64,000 nt of DNA, taken from contig NZ_RCDI01000002.1 of NCBI RefSeq assembly GCF_003675875.1, positions 622,786-686,785 on the forward strand. The letters are read 5' to 3'. Numbering within the stretch: position 1 is the stretch's first letter; each line of letters opens with the position of its first letter. Source of the DNA: Halostella limicola. GTDB lineage: Archaea > Halobacteriota > Halobacteria > Halobacteriales > Natronoarchaeaceae. Made by a program: the position numbers and the translations under genes. Positions 1 through 8,911 of the stretch are shown here, one piece after another. The notes beneath the pieces were generated by a model. It made no database searches. It was not told the DNA's origin and worked only from the letters and a program-made list of their open reading frames with translations.

Positions 1-887
1 AGACGGGTTACTCTAGCCCTCCGGGTGGCGTCAGGGCGGTCGCTACTCGGCGGGGGCGTCCGCAGGCCGAACTCGGTCTCCAGCACGTCGTGCCACTCCT
101 CGGGGTCGACCGAGCGCTCCCGCTTTCCGCCGTCGGCGTACACGGTCAGCGTCTCCGTCGACAGCCGTTTGTGTCCGCGCTCGGTCGCGATCGTGACGAC
201 CGGGTCGCCGGTGAAGGGGGACTCGGGCGCGGTCGCAAGGAAGTCGCAGGTCGCCGCGAAGTACGAGCGGTCCCGCGGCACGTCGCTGAAGACGTAGCGG
301 TCGCTCCAGCCGTCGGCACCGTCGCTTTGGTCGCTCTCGTCGTCGCCGTCCGCCTCGCCGTCCTCGCCGGGCGTTCGGTACTGCGACACGTACGCCGCGT
401 CGGGGCGGTCGGACTCGACGACGCGCCACTCGACGCCGGCGGCGTCCTTCCTGACCGTGCCGTCGAGCGGCGTCGCCCGTCGCATCGTGGGCGTCCCCAT
501 TCCCACGTCGACGACGTATCGCCGGTCGAACTCGACGACGTGGGTGAGGTGGTTCGCGGGCGGGCGCGCGGTGCCGTCGTTCACGACGCGGGCGGCGACC
601 CGGTCCGGGTCGAAACCGAGGTGGCGAAGCAGTCGCCCGAACAGGCCGTTGAGTTCGTAGCAGAAGCCGCCGCGGCGTCGCTCCACGATCTTCTCGTAGA
701 GGCGGGCAGGGTCGAGGCTCACGTCCTCGCCGTCGCGGGGACCGAAGGGGTCGCCCGTGATCGACAGCGTCTCGAACGGGACGCTGGTGACGTGGGCGCG
801 CTGGAGGCGTTCGAGCGTCTCGCGGTCCGCGGCGTCGACCGCTGCGGCGTCGAGGCCGATCCGGTCGAGGTAGCGGTCGGGGTCCAT
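1..887 (-). CDS. Arylamine N-acetyltransferase (3' end outside window)
   Basis: Transfers an acetyl group from acetyl-CoA to arylamines or hydrazines in the cytoplasm. About 295 codons are visible, and the frame is still open at base 1, so the C-terminus lies outside the window. The Cys-His-Asp triad of the NAT family is readable: Cys76 in RRGGFCYELN, His116 in THVVEF and Asp127 in YVVDVGMG. An acidic Asp/Glu/Ser-rich loop at about residues 180-195 looks like a haloarchaeal insertion. The ATG overlaps the stop of the upstream FMN reductase gene (TGATG), so the two are probably co-translated. Confidence is high for the family; the true substrate cannot be seen. Confidence 0.85.
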   Translation of the reverse strand, partial: MDPDRYLDRIGLDAAAVDAADRETLERLQRAHVTSVPFETLSITGDPFGPRDGEDVSLDPARLYEKIVERRRGGFCYELNGLFGRLLRHLGFDPDRVAARVVNDGTARPPANHLTHVVEFDRRYVVDVGMGTPTMRRATPLDGTVRKDAAGVEWRVVESDRPDAAYVSQYRTPGEDGEADGDDESDQSDGADGWSDRYVFSDVPRDRSYFAATCDFLATAPESPFTGDPVVTIATERGHKRLSTETLTVYADGGKRERSVDPEEWHDVLETEFGLRTPPPSSDRPDATRRARVTR

Positions 888-1468
888 CAGTCCACGCTCG
901 CCGGTTCGGGCGCGGGCGCGGCGGCCTCGGGGTAGCCCTCGACGCCGGCGTAGCGGACCAGCGCCTCGCCCAGTTCGCGCACCCGACGCTCGATGTCGCC
1001 GTCCCGAATCCCGTCCGCGCCGACCGTCGTCCCCGAGTTCGGGACGGCGACCTCGCAGGGAAGGGGCCACGCATCGAGCGTCAGCGCGACCTCCCGCAGG
1101 TGTTCGAGGGTCGACCCCGGGAAGCCCCCACCGGCGACCGCCAGCCCGGCGACGGCCGTCCCGTCGAAGTCGTCGCGCTTGCAGTAGTCGAGGGCGTTTT
1201 TCAGCGCCCCCGAATACGAGCCGTGGTACACCGGGGTCCCGAGGAGGACGGCGTCGGCCTCCCGCACGCGGCGGCGGAGGTCGACGGCGTCGCTCGCGTC
1301 CCGTCCCTCCCAGCCGTACGGTAGGAGTTCGTAGTCGCGCAGGTCGATCAGGTCCGTCATCGCGCCCGCCGCCGCCGCGGCGTCGAGCGCTGTCTCCAGC
1401 ACGGCCCGCGTCTTGCTGTCGTCGTTCAGGCTCCCGCACACCGCCGCGACGCGTGGACTTCCGTTCAT
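887..1468 (-). CDS. NADPH-dependent FMN reductase family protein
   Basis: Flavodoxin-fold oxidoreductase that would reduce FMN or a quinone/azo substrate with NAD(P)H. The N-terminus VAAVCGSLNDDSKTR is the phosphate-binding loop of the family. GTPVYHGSYSGALKNALDY at about residues 75-95 is the typical second flavin-contact motif. Length (193 aa) is normal. I prefer the ATG at 1468 (MNGSPR) over an in-frame ATG at 1480, because family members start just before this strand. The Ala/Pro-rich C-terminal tail is probably disordered. It is the first gene of a pair with the N-acetyltransferase, overlapping it by one base. Physiological substrate unknown. Confidence 0.85.
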   Translation of the reverse strand: MNGSPRVAAVCGSLNDDSKTRAVLETALDAAAAAGAMTDLIDLRDYELLPYGWEGRDASDAVDLRRRVREADAVLLGTPVYHGSYSGALKNALDYCKRDDFDGTAVAGLAVAGGGFPGSTLEHLREVALTLDAWPLPCEVAVPNSGTTVGADGIRDGDIERRVRELGEALVRYAGVEGYPEAAAPAPEPASVD

Positions 1469-1581
1469 CGTTACTCGCAACTACCCGGGAAGCCCACTAA
1501 AGCGCTCCCTGAAGCGAATTTTTGGCGAGAGAGTGACACGTTCGGAGAGGCGGGCGACGGCACGCCTCCCTCTCCCAGATC

Positions 1582-1980
1582 TCACCCCTCCGCGCGCCCG
1601 GGGAGCACCACGGGGACCGGCGAGTTCAGGATCACCTGCTGGCTGACGCTCCCGAACAGCGCCTTGCCCGTCGGCGACCGCTTCCGGCCGCCCACGCAGA
1701 TGGCGTCGGCGTCGACGCGGGACGCCTCCTCGACGACGCTCTCCGCGGGGTCGCCGCTTCCCTCCCCGACGGCGACCTCGACCCCCCGCTCCTCCAGCAC
1801 GTCCCGCGCCCGGCGCACGCCCTCGATCTGCGTCGCCGACGCGCCGGACGGGTTGTCGGTGAACGAGTGGTACACGGTCGCCTTGACGGCGTCGGGCGCT
1901 TCGGGAAGACCCGCGACCGTCTCGGCCTGTCGTCGCGCCTGGTCGCCGTCCGTGTCCACGGCCAGCAGTACGTGGTACAT
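1582..1980 (-). CDS. Universal stress protein (UspA family)
   Basis: Single-domain Usp of 132 aa. It starts with MYHVLLAVD (beta-1 and the nucleotide-facing Asp) and ends with the ATP-binding pattern GGRKRSPTGKALFGSVS followed by SPVPVVL. Usp proteins bind ATP/AMP and are linked to stress survival; a specific role cannot be assigned. The same frame is open far upstream, antisense to the M24 gene, but ATG 1980 is the family start. It is transcribed divergently from the M24 gene with about 100 bases between them. Confidence 0.9.
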   Translation of the reverse strand: MYHVLLAVDTDGDQARRQAETVAGLPEAPDAVKATVYHSFTDNPSGASATQIEGVRRARDVLEERGVEVAVGEGSGDPAESVVEEASRVDADAICVGGRKRSPTGKALFGSVSQQVILNSPVPVVLPGRAEG

Positions 1981-2079
1981 GCGTGACCGTTCGTCGAGGG
2001 GACAGTTATCCGTTGCCCCGATTCTCTCCCCGTTCGGACCGCCTGAACGCTTTTGCCCCCGCCGGCCGTGGACGGCGAT

Positions 2080-3276
2080 ATGTCGACTCGCGTTCCCGAC
2101 AGCGAGTTCGGGGACCGCCTCGCGGCGGTTCGCGACCGCCTGGCCGAGACCGACGCCGACGCGGGCGTCTGGTTCGGCGCGACGAGCATCGAGTACCTCA
2201 CCGGGTTCGACCACATCCAGACCGAGCGGCCGGTCGTCCTCGCGGTGACGGTCGACCGCGTCGCCCTCACCGTCCCCCGCCTGGAGGTCGAGCGGGTCGA
2301 ACCGAACCCCCGCATCGACGCCGTCTACGACTACTTCGACTACCCCGGCGGCGCCCCCGTCGAGACCGCGGTCGGGATGCTCGACGACCTCGGCGTCGAC
2401 CGCGTCGCCGCCGACGCCGAGGGCGCACCGGGCGTGATGGGCTACGAGGGGCCCCCGCTCACCGAGTTCGTCGAGGTGGAGATCCAGTCGTGGGTCGATC
2501 GCCTGCGCTGGGCGAAATCGGACGCCGAGGTCGACCTGATCCGCGAGTCGGCGCGCTGGGCGAACCTCGGCCACCGCTACCTCGCCGACTACGCCGAGGC
2601 CGGCGCGCACCCCGCGACGGCGAGCCAGCGCGCCTCGCTGGAGGCGTCCAGGGTCATGCTCGACACGCTCGGCGACCGCTACGTCGCGCGGACCCGCGGC
2701 GACGGTCCCGTCACGGCCGGGTTCATCAGCGGCGAGCAGACCGCGCTCCCCCACGGCCACACCGCGAACCGCCGACTGGAGGACGGCGACGTGCTGATCA
2801 CCGGCGCGACCGCGAACGTCGACGGCTACTTCGCCGAACTGGAGCGCACGATGTTCGTCGGCGAGCCGAGCGAGGAGCAGGAGCACTACTTCGAGGTGAT
2901 GCTCGAAGCCCAGTCGATCGCCATCGACGCGCTGGGGCCCGGCGCGTCCATCAGCGCGGTCGACGACGCGGTGCGGTCGTACTTCGAGGAGCAGGGCGTC
3001 GCGGACCTGGCGCGACACCACGTCGGCCACAACATCGGCCTCGGCGCGCACGAGCCGCCCTACCTCGACCACGGGTGGGACGACCACTGCGCCGCGATCG
3101 ACGACCGCGACGAGCGGGACCGCGAGATGGAACCGGGCCACGTGTACACGATCGAACCCGGCATCTACACCGACGAGGCGGGCTACCGCCACTCCGACAC
3201 CGTCGCCGTCACGGAGGACGGGACGGAGACGCTGACGTACTTCCCGCGGGAGATAGCTGGGAACGTGATCCGGTGA
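2080..3276 (+). CDS. M24-fold (Xaa-Pro aminopeptidase/creatinase-like) protein with altered metal site
   Basis: 398-aa pita-bread-fold protein with the N-terminal creatinase-type domain and a C-terminal M24 domain. The motifs HHVGHNIGLGAHEPP and GHVYTIEPGIY are clear. Aligned by eye with dinuclear aminopeptidases, three of the five metal ligands are replaced: the Asp of the usual IDAG is Thr (LITGAT), the Asp of GDITRT is Glu (AELERT), and the last Glu is Ser (YRHSDTV). It may therefore be a metal-free, creatinase-like hydrolase rather than a prolidase. I chose ATG 2080; a TTG at 2053 is an unlikely alternative. It lies upstream of the cobalamin genes but has its own spacer. Confidence 0.75.
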   Translation: MSTRVPDSEFGDRLAAVRDRLAETDADAGVWFGATSIEYLTGFDHIQTERPVVLAVTVDRVALTVPRLEVERVEPNPRIDAVYDYFDYPGGAPVETAVGMLDDLGVDRVAADAEGAPGVMGYEGPPLTEFVEVEIQSWVDRLRWAKSDAEVDLIRESARWANLGHRYLADYAEAGAHPATASQRASLEASRVMLDTLGDRYVARTRGDGPVTAGFISGEQTALPHGHTANRRLEDGDVLITGATANVDGYFAELERTMFVGEPSEEQEHYFEVMLEAQSIAIDALGPGASISAVDDAVRSYFEEQGVADLARHHVGHNIGLGAHEPPYLDHGWDDHCAAIDDRDERDREMEPGHVYTIEPGIYTDEAGYRHSDTVAVTEDGTETLTYFPREIAGNVIR

Positions 3277-3317
3277 TCACCGATCGATTCAAGTGAATTT
3301 GCACTAGCTACGACACA

Positions 3318-3947
3318 GTGGCAGTAACGTTCGACCTCTTCGGCACGCTGGTGGACGCCGACCGGCCCGCCGACCCGGCTTCGGCCGTCGCGCGGGAGCT
3401 CGCGGCCCGAGACGTGTCGGTCCCGGCCGACTGGGCCGACGCCTACCGCGAGGTCCACGTCGACGCGCCCGAGGGCGCGGAGGTTCCCTTGCCGGCCCAC
3501 GTCAGTCGGGCGCTCGCGAGCCGCGGCGTCGACGCGCCCGGCAACGCTCCCCGGCGCGCCGTCGTCGCGGCGTTCGACCCCGAGGTCGAGACCAGACCGG
3601 GCGCACCAGAGGCCGTCGCAGCGGCGGCCGACCGCGGCCCGGTCGCCGTGCTCTCGAACTGCAGCGTCCCCCAACTGGCCCGCCGGACGCTGATCCGGTC
3701 GGAGCTGGACCGCGACGCGTTCGACGCCGTCGTCACCAGCGTCGCCTGCGGGTGGCGAAAGCCCCACGAACGGGCGTTCGAGACCGTCGCCGACCGGCTG
3801 GGCGTCGACGCCGCCGACCTCGTTCACGTCGGTGACGATCCCCGGACCGACGGGGGCGTCGAGGACTGCGGCGGGACGTTCGTCGACGTCGGGGACGTAC
3901 CGCTCGCGGACTTCCCGGACTGGCTGGAGGGTCACCCGTGCCCCTGA
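3318..3947 (+). CDS. HAD-superfamily hydrolase heading the cobalamin cluster
   Basis: 209-aa haloacid-dehalogenase-fold phosphatase. Motif I is DLFGTLVD (nucleophile Asp near residue 5), motif II is VLSNCS, the Lys of motif III is in WRKPHERAF, and motif IV is HVGDDPRTDGG. The start is GTG 3318. It overlaps cbiB by ten bases and begins the cobalamin block, so a role in that pathway is likely. No CobC/CobZ alpha-ribazole-phosphate phosphatase is visible in the block, and this enzyme could fill that step; that is inference from context only. A housekeeping phosphatase is the alternative. Confidence 0.75.
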   Translation: MAVTFDLFGTLVDADRPADPASAVARELAARDVSVPADWADAYREVHVDAPEGAEVPLPAHVSRALASRGVDAPGNAPRRAVVAAFDPEVETRPGAPEAVAAAADRGPVAVLSNCSVPQLARRTLIRSELDRDAFDAVVTSVACGWRKPHERAFETVADRLGVDAADLVHVGDDPRTDGGVEDCGGTFVDVGDVPLADFPDWLEGHPCP

Positions 3948-4840
3948 CCGGCCCGCCGGCGGTCGCGCTCGCGTTCGTCCTCGACCGCGCGGCGGCGGAG
4001 CCGCCGGCCTCGCTACACCCGGTCGCGTGGTTCGGACGCCTCGTCGCGCCGGTCGACCGGGCGTGGCCCGCGCCGCGGCTCGCCGGCCTCGTCGCCGCGC
4101 TCGCCCTGCCGCTTTTCGCGGGGGGAGTCGCCGTCGGGCTCGTCCGCGGCGCGGGCGCGCTGCACCCGGTCGCCGCCGCGGCGGCCGCCGGCCTCGTCCT
4201 GTTCGTGACGACGAGCCTGCGGATGCTGCTCGGGGAGGTACGCGCCGTCGTCGACGCGACCGAGACCGACCCCGACGCGGCCCGCGACCGCCTGCGCTCG
4301 CTCGCCGGGCGGGACGCCAGCGACCTCTCGCCCGCGCAGGTCCGGAGCGCCGCCGTCGAGAGCGCCGCGGAGAACCTCGCGGACGGGGTCGTCGCGCCGC
4401 TGCTCGCGTTCGCCCTGCTCGCGCCCGCCTCGCTGGCGCTGGGGGCCGGCGCGGCCGCGTGGGTGAAGGCGGTCAACACGCTCGACTCGATGCTCGGCTA
4501 CCGCTCGAAGCCCGTCGGGTGGGCGAGCGCCCGCCTCGACGACCTCGTCATGTGGCTCCCCGCCCGCGTCGCCGCCGCCCTCGTCGCCGTCGCGGCGGCG
4601 GACCCCGACGCCCTGCTGAACGCCCGGCGGTGGGCCGGCGCGCCCCCCTCGCCGAACTCGGGGTGGCCGATGGGCGCGCTCGCGAGCGCGCTGCAGGTCC
4701 GCCTGGAGAAGCCGGGCGTCTACGAACTGAACCCGATGGGGACGCTCCCGACGATCGACGAGGCGCGGCGCGGCGCGACCGTCGTCTCGCGGGCCGGCGT
4801 CCTCGCGTACGCGCTGGCGGGGGTGGTCGCGTGGCTCTGA
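3938..4840 (+). CDS. cbiB: Adenosylcobinamide-phosphate synthase CbiB
   Basis: Membrane enzyme that joins the aminopropanol phosphate made by CobD to adenosylcobyric acid. It has 300 aa, with N-terminal hydrophobic segments and hallmark stretches SMLGYRSKPVGWASARLDD (about residue 185) and NSGWPMGALASALQVRLEKPG (about residue 245). GTG start at 3938 lies inside the HAD gene, and its stop overlaps the GTG start of cobS. The order cbiB-cobS-cobY follows the pathway sequence. High confidence from motif conservation and context. Confidence 0.93.
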   Translation: MPLTGPPAVALAFVLDRAAAEPPASLHPVAWFGRLVAPVDRAWPAPRLAGLVAALALPLFAGGVAVGLVRGAGALHPVAAAAAAGLVLFVTTSLRMLLGEVRAVVDATETDPDAARDRLRSLAGRDASDLSPAQVRSAAVESAAENLADGVVAPLLAFALLAPASLALGAGAAAWVKAVNTLDSMLGYRSKPVGWASARLDDLVMWLPARVAAALVAVAAADPDALLNARRWAGAPPSPNSGWPMGALASALQVRLEKPGVYELNPMGTLPTIDEARRGATVVSRAGVLAYALAGVVAWL

Positions 4841-5646
4841 CCCGGCGCGTGACGACGCGGGTCGGGGGCGGCGTCGCCGCCCTGCGCGGCGCCGTCGGGT
4901 TCCTGACGCGCATCCCCGTCGGTCGCGATCGGGAGTCGTGGGAGGCGTTTCGGACGACGCCGGCGACGTTTCCGCTGGCCGGCTATCTCGCCGGCGCGCT
5001 CGTCGCGGTCCCGTTCGCGCTCCCGGCGCTCGCCGCAGCCGGCCCCGCGCCCGGCGGCCTTCCGGCGCCCACGGCGGCGTTCGCGTACGTCGTCGCCGTC
5101 TACGCCGTCACCGGGATCAATCACCTCGACGGCGTCGCGGACCTGGGCGACGCCGCGGTCGTCCACGGCGACGCCGAGCGCCGGCGCGACGCGATGAAGG
5201 ACACGACGGTCGGGGTCGGCGCGGTGCTCGCCGTCGCGCTGGTCCTCGCGGGACTGGGACTGGGCGGCCTCGCGCTGGCCGGCCTCCCGGTCGCCGCGGC
5301 CGTCGCGGTCGTCGTCGCCGCCGAGGTCGGAGCAAAGGCGGGGATGGCCGCCGTCGCCTGCTTCGGGACGGCGACCCACGAGGGGCTCGGGTCGGCGCTG
5401 ACGGGGCCGGCGTCGCCGCAGTCGTTCGCGCTCCCCGCGGCCGTCGCCGTCCCCTCCGCCGCGCTGGCGTGGCCGTCGCTCGCGGCGGCCGCGGCGCTGG
5501 CCGGCGCGGGCCTCGCCACCGCAGTGCTCGTCCGGCGGGCGCGGACCGCGCTCGGCGGCGTCGGCGGGGACGTGTTCGGCGCGGTCAACGAGGTCGGCCG
5601 GGTCGCCGGCCTGCACGCGGGGGTGATCGCGTGGACGCTCTCCTGA
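4831..5646 (+). CDS. cobS: Cobalamin-5'-phosphate synthase CobS (adenosylcobinamide-GDP ribazoletransferase)
   Basis: Integral membrane enzyme that condenses adenosylcobinamide-GDP with alpha-ribazole (phosphate) to close the lower nucleotide loop. It has 271 aa and several Ala/Val/Leu-rich membrane segments. The CDP-alcohol-phosphotransferase-like motif [12 protein letters not shown] lies at residues 97-108, followed by [20 protein letters not shown] near the C-terminus is also diagnostic. Start is GTG 4831, ten bases before the cbiB stop; the same frame is open much further upstream inside cbiB, but that part is antisense-like low-complexity sequence. Confidence 0.92.
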   Translation: MALTRRVTTRVGGGVAALRGAVGFLTRIPVGRDRESWEAFRTTPATFPLAGYLAGALVAVPFALPALAAAGPAPGGLPAPTAAFAYVVAVYAVTGINHLDGVADLGDAAVVHGDAERRRDAMKDTTVGVGAVLAVALVLAGLGLGGLALAGLPVAAAVAVVVAAEVGAKAGMAAVACFGTATHEGLGSALTGPASPQSFALPAAVAVPSAALAWPSLAAAAALAGAGLATAVLVRRARTALGGVGGDVFGAVNEVGRVAGLHAGVIAWTLS

Positions 5647-6188
5647 TCTGCGGCGGGAAGGGGACCCGGCTCGACGCGGCCGTCGAGAAGCCGCTGTTCG
5701 AGGTCGGCGGCCGGCCGATGGTCGACCGCGTCGCCGACGCCCTCGACGAGAGCGCCGTCGATACCACCTACGCGGTCACCTCGCCGCATGCGCCCGAGAC
5801 GGCCGCGCACGTTCGCGACGACCTCGATTTGCCGACCATCGAGACGCCGGGCGACGGGTACGTCGCGGACCTCGACGCGGCGCTGTCCGCCGACGCGGTC
5901 GAGCCGCCCGTCCTCACCGTCGCCGCCGACCTGCCGCTGCTCGCGGGCGACGCGGTCGACGCCGTCCTCCGGGCGCACGAGGGCGGGTCGCTCACCGTCT
6001 GCGTCCCCGCGGCGCTGAAGGACCTGCTCGGGGCGAGCCACGACGCGGCGGTCGACGGGCTCGCACCGACCGGAATAAACGTCGTCGACCACTCCGATTC
6101 CGACACCATGCACACGACACACGACGCGCGACTCGCAGTGAACGTGAACCGCCGGTCAGACGCCGAGGTCGCGGAGGCCCTGCTGTGA
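5631..6188 (+). CDS. cobY: Adenosylcobinamide-phosphate guanylyltransferase CobY
   Basis: Archaeal non-orthologous replacement of CobU: activates adenosylcobinamide phosphate with GTP, without kinase activity. 185 aa, nucleotidyltransferase fold. GGKGTRL at residues 8-14 is the nucleotide-binding loop, [16 protein letters not shown] the following conserved strand, and TVAADLPLL carries the metal-binding Asp. The GTG start at 5631 overlaps the cobS stop by 16 bases, and its stop overlaps the cobT start (GTGA). Both neighbours act on its product or on the other half of the nucleotide loop. Confidence 0.92.
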   Translation: MDALLICGGKGTRLDAAVEKPLFEVGGRPMVDRVADALDESAVDTTYAVTSPHAPETAAHVRDDLDLPTIETPGDGYVADLDAALSADAVEPPVLTVAADLPLLAGDAVDAVLRAHEGGSLTVCVPAALKDLLGASHDAAVDGLAPTGINVVDHSDSDTMHTTHDARLAVNVNRRSDAEVAEALL

Positions 6189-7198
6189 GGCTCGTCCTCG
6201 CCGCGGGGACGACCCGCACGGCCGAAATCGAGGGGATCAGCGCCGCCGGCGCGGACCCGGACGCCATGGTCCACACCCCGAGCGCCGACGCCGAGATCGT
6301 CGCGTACGGCGAACCCGTCCGCGCGCCGGTCGTCCCGGTGAGCCCGACGGGCTGTCCGACGCCGGCCGTGATCACCCGCGCGGTGCGGGACCTCGTCGGG
6401 TTCGACCTCGCCGTGGTCGACGCCGGCCTCGCGGAGAACACCGCCGCGCCCACGGTGACGGTCGGCGCGCAGCCGGGCGAGGACATCCGCGAGGAAGACC
6501 CCGTCAGGACCGCGCCGGGCGCGTTCGCCGCCGCCCGGCAGTTCGGCCGGGCGCTCCCCGACGACGAGATACTCGTCGGCGAGACGATCCCCGGCGGGAC
6601 GACGACCGCGCTGGGCGTCCTCACCGCCCTCGGCGAGGAGTTCGGCGTCTCCTCGTCGCTCCCCGACAACCCCGTCGAGCGCAAGCGCGAGGTCGTCGCC
6701 GCGGCGCTGGACGCGAGCGGCGTCGCCCCCGGCGACCTTGCCGGCGACCCGAAATCCGCCGTCCGATACGCCGGCGACCCGATGCTCGCGACCGTCGCCG
6801 GCCTCACGGCCGGGGCGCTCGGGACGGACACCCACGTCACGCTGGCCGGCGGGACGCAGATGCTCGCCGCCGCGGCGCTGGTCCGCCACGCCGACGTCGA
6901 CGCGCCGCTGTCGCTCGCCACTACGTCGTTCGTCGCCGAGGACGACGGCGTGGATCTGGACGGCGCAGCCGAGCGGTTCGACCTCGACCTCACCGTCACG
7001 GACCCCGGGTTCGACGAGAGCGGCCACGTCGCGATGGAGCGCTACGTCGCCGGCGAGGCGAAGGAGGGCGTCGGGATGGGCGGCGCGCTGGCGCTGGCCG
7101 ACCGCGCCGGCGTCCCGACGGCCGAGGTGCGCGAACGAGTCGAAGCGGTGTACGAGAACCTCCTGGGCGACGAGAGCGCCCTCGCCGGAGGGCGATGA
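6185..7198 (+). CDS. cobT: CobT-like nicotinate-nucleotide:dimethylbenzimidazole phosphoribosyltransferase (archaeal type)
   Basis: 337-aa member of the archaeal CobT-related family, which makes alpha-ribazole phosphate from the lower-ligand base and nicotinate mononucleotide. Visible family stretches are [20 protein letters not shown] near the N-terminus, [14 protein letters not shown] in the middle and [13 protein letters not shown] near residue 220. GTG start shares four bases with the cobY stop; its own stop overlaps cobD. Archaeal members are divergent from bacterial CobT and their base specificity is not evident here. Confidence 0.85.
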   Translation: MRLVLAAGTTRTAEIEGISAAGADPDAMVHTPSADAEIVAYGEPVRAPVVPVSPTGCPTPAVITRAVRDLVGFDLAVVDAGLAENTAAPTVTVGAQPGEDIREEDPVRTAPGAFAAARQFGRALPDDEILVGETIPGGTTTALGVLTALGEEFGVSSSLPDNPVERKREVVAAALDASGVAPGDLAGDPKSAVRYAGDPMLATVAGLTAGALGTDTHVTLAGGTQMLAAAALVRHADVDAPLSLATTSFVAEDDGVDLDGAAERFDLDLTVTDPGFDESGHVAMERYVAGEAKEGVGMGGALALADRAGVPTAEVRERVEAVYENLLGDESALAGGR

Positions 7199-8205
7199 AC
7201 CCCGACGCCGTCGCCGAGACCGGGCGCGTGCCCCACGGCGGGAGCACCGACGAGCGCGTGATCGACTTCAGCGCGAACACGAACCCCGAGCGCCCGCCGG
7301 ACGTGGTGAGCGTGTACGAGTCCGCGTTCGAGACGGCGCGGCGGTACCCCGACGACGACTACGGCGAGTTCCGCCGCGCCGCCGCGGAGTACCTCCACTG
7401 CGCGCCCGGACGCGTCGTCCCGACCGCGGGCGGCCTCGAAGCGATACGGCTCGCGATCGAGACGACGGTGGAGGCCGGCGACACCGTGCTCGTTCCCGCG
7501 CCGAGCTTCGGCGAGTACGCCCGCGAGGTGCGCCTGCAGGGTGCGGAGCCGGCCTTCGTCGACCACGACGCTCTCCTCGACGCCGACCCAGCGGGCCACG
7601 CCCTCGCGATCGTCTGTAACCCGAACAACCCTACCGGCGAGGCGTACGATCCGGACGCGCTCCGGGCGTTCGCCCGGCGCTGTCGCGAGGCGGGGACGAC
7701 CCTGCTCGTCGACGAGGCGTTCCTCGGGTTCACCGGGCACCCCTCGATAGCCGGCGAGGACGGCGTGATCGTCGCGCGCTCGCTGACGAAGCTGTTCGGC
7801 CTTCCCGGCCTCCGCGCCGGGTTCGCCGTCGCGACGGGCGAGCACCGCACGCGGCTGCAGAACGCCCGGCGGTCGTGGACCCTCGGCGCGCCGGCCGCGG
7901 CGGTCGGCGCGCACTGCCTGCGACAGGCGGCGTTCGTCGCGGACACCCGCGAGCGCGTCGACCGGGAGCGAGCGCGACTGCGGGACGCGCTCTCCCGGGA
8001 CTTCGACGTCTACCCCTCCGACGCGCCGTTCCTGCTGGTCGACGTCGGCGACCGCGACGCGGGCGCGCTGGTCGCCGCGCTCCGGGACCGCGGCATCGCC
8101 GTGCGCGACGCGACGACGTTCCGCGGCCTCGACTCGCACGTCCGGGTCGCCGTGCGCACGGCCGAGGAGAACGACCTGCTCGCGGAGGCGATGCGGGATG
8201 TTTGA
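7195..8205 (+). CDS. cobD: L-threonine-O-3-phosphate decarboxylase CobD (PLP, aminotransferase fold)
   Basis: Fold-type I PLP enzyme supplying (R)-1-amino-2-propanol phosphate to CbiB. 336 aa. The signature [14 protein letters not shown] near residue 24 is typical of CobD rather than His[13 protein letters not shown] carries the Asn that contacts [11 protein letters not shown] holds the Asp. Lys199 in [14 protein letters not shown] would form the Schiff base. ATG 7195 overlaps the cobT stop (ATGA). HisC-like activity cannot be excluded by motif alone, but the operon position supports CobD. Confidence 0.88.
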   Translation: MNPDAVAETGRVPHGGSTDERVIDFSANTNPERPPDVVSVYESAFETARRYPDDDYGEFRRAAAEYLHCAPGRVVPTAGGLEAIRLAIETTVEAGDTVLVPAPSFGEYAREVRLQGAEPAFVDHDALLDADPAGHALAIVCNPNNPTGEAYDPDALRAFARRCREAGTTLLVDEAFLGFTGHPSIAGEDGVIVARSLTKLFGLPGLRAGFAVATGEHRTRLQNARRSWTLGAPAAAVGAHCLRQAAFVADTRERVDRERARLRDALSRDFDVYPSDAPFLLVDVGDRDAGALVAALRDRGIAVRDATTFRGLDSHVRVAVRTAEENDLLAEAMRDV

Positions 8206-8911
8206 GACGGCCGTCCGCGACGGCGTCGCGCGGCTCGCTCGCCCGGGCGCTCGCTGGCTGAGCACCGGGTTCGATGGCGGCGAGCGTCGCGCCGACGCCG
8301 CGTACAACGTCACCGTCCCGGAGGGCTGGGACCGCACCGACCTCGCCGACTACGTCGCCGAGCGCCGCGCCGACGCGGGGTTCGAGACCGACGGGCCGGC
8401 GCTCCTGACGGGCGTCTCCCAGCGCCACGCCCGCGTCGCCCGGCACGGTCCCGCCGCGGCGGTGGCGACGGCCGGGCTGTCGAACCCGTCGCCGCTGTTC
8501 GCCAGCGCGGAGGCGGACCGGGGCGCGGAGGACCCGTCCGGCGCGCCGCCCGCCGGCACCGTCAACGTCTTCGTCGGCGTCGAGCGCTCGCTCGGCCCCG
8601 GCGCGCTCGCCAACCTCGTCGCGGTCGCCGCGGAGGCCAAGGCCGCGACGCTGTCGCGCGAGACGGGCTTTCCCGGAACGACCACCGACGCCGTCGTCGC
8701 CGCCTGCGACCCCGACGGCGATCACGCGCGGTTCTCCGGGAGTGGCACTGCGGTCGGCTCGGCGGCACAGGCCTGCGTCCGTGAGGCGGTGCGGGCCAGC
8801 CTCGACTCGCGGTACGCGGCCGAGGACGAGACGACGCCCGACTCCGTCGCCGACGCCCGCCACGGCGTCACTCCGGTCGCCGCGGCGGACGTGGAGGTGT
8901 TCGCGCCGTGA
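8198..8911 (+). CDS. cbiZ: Adenosylcobinamide amidohydrolase CbiZ
   Basis: Salvage enzyme that cleaves the aminopropanol arm of adenosylcobinamide to adenosylcobyric acid, which re-enters at CbiB. 237 aa. Diagnostic motifs are LLTGVSQRHARV, the GTVNVFV strand, ETGFPGTTTDAVVAAC and FSGSGTAVGSAAQACV in the C-terminal half. It overlaps cobD by eight bases and cbiA by four. Its presence means the organism can use imported incomplete corrinoids as well as make them. Confidence 0.9.
   Translation: MFETAVRDGVARLARPGARWLSTGFDGGERRADAAYNVTVPEGWDRTDLADYVAERRADAGFETDGPALLTGVSQRHARVARHGPAAAVATAGLSNPSPLFASAEADRGAEDPSGAPPAGTVNVFVGVERSLGPGALANLVAVAAEAKAATLSRETGFPGTTTDAVVAACDPDGDHARFSGSGTAVGSAAQACVREAVRASLDSRYAAEDETTPDSVADARHGVTPVAAADVEVFAP

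Noticed and set aside
3277-3317. Possible cobalamin riboswitch in front of the cobalamin block.
   Set aside because: Only about 40 bases separate the genes and no B12-box-like sequence is present; these riboswitches are not expected in haloarchaea.
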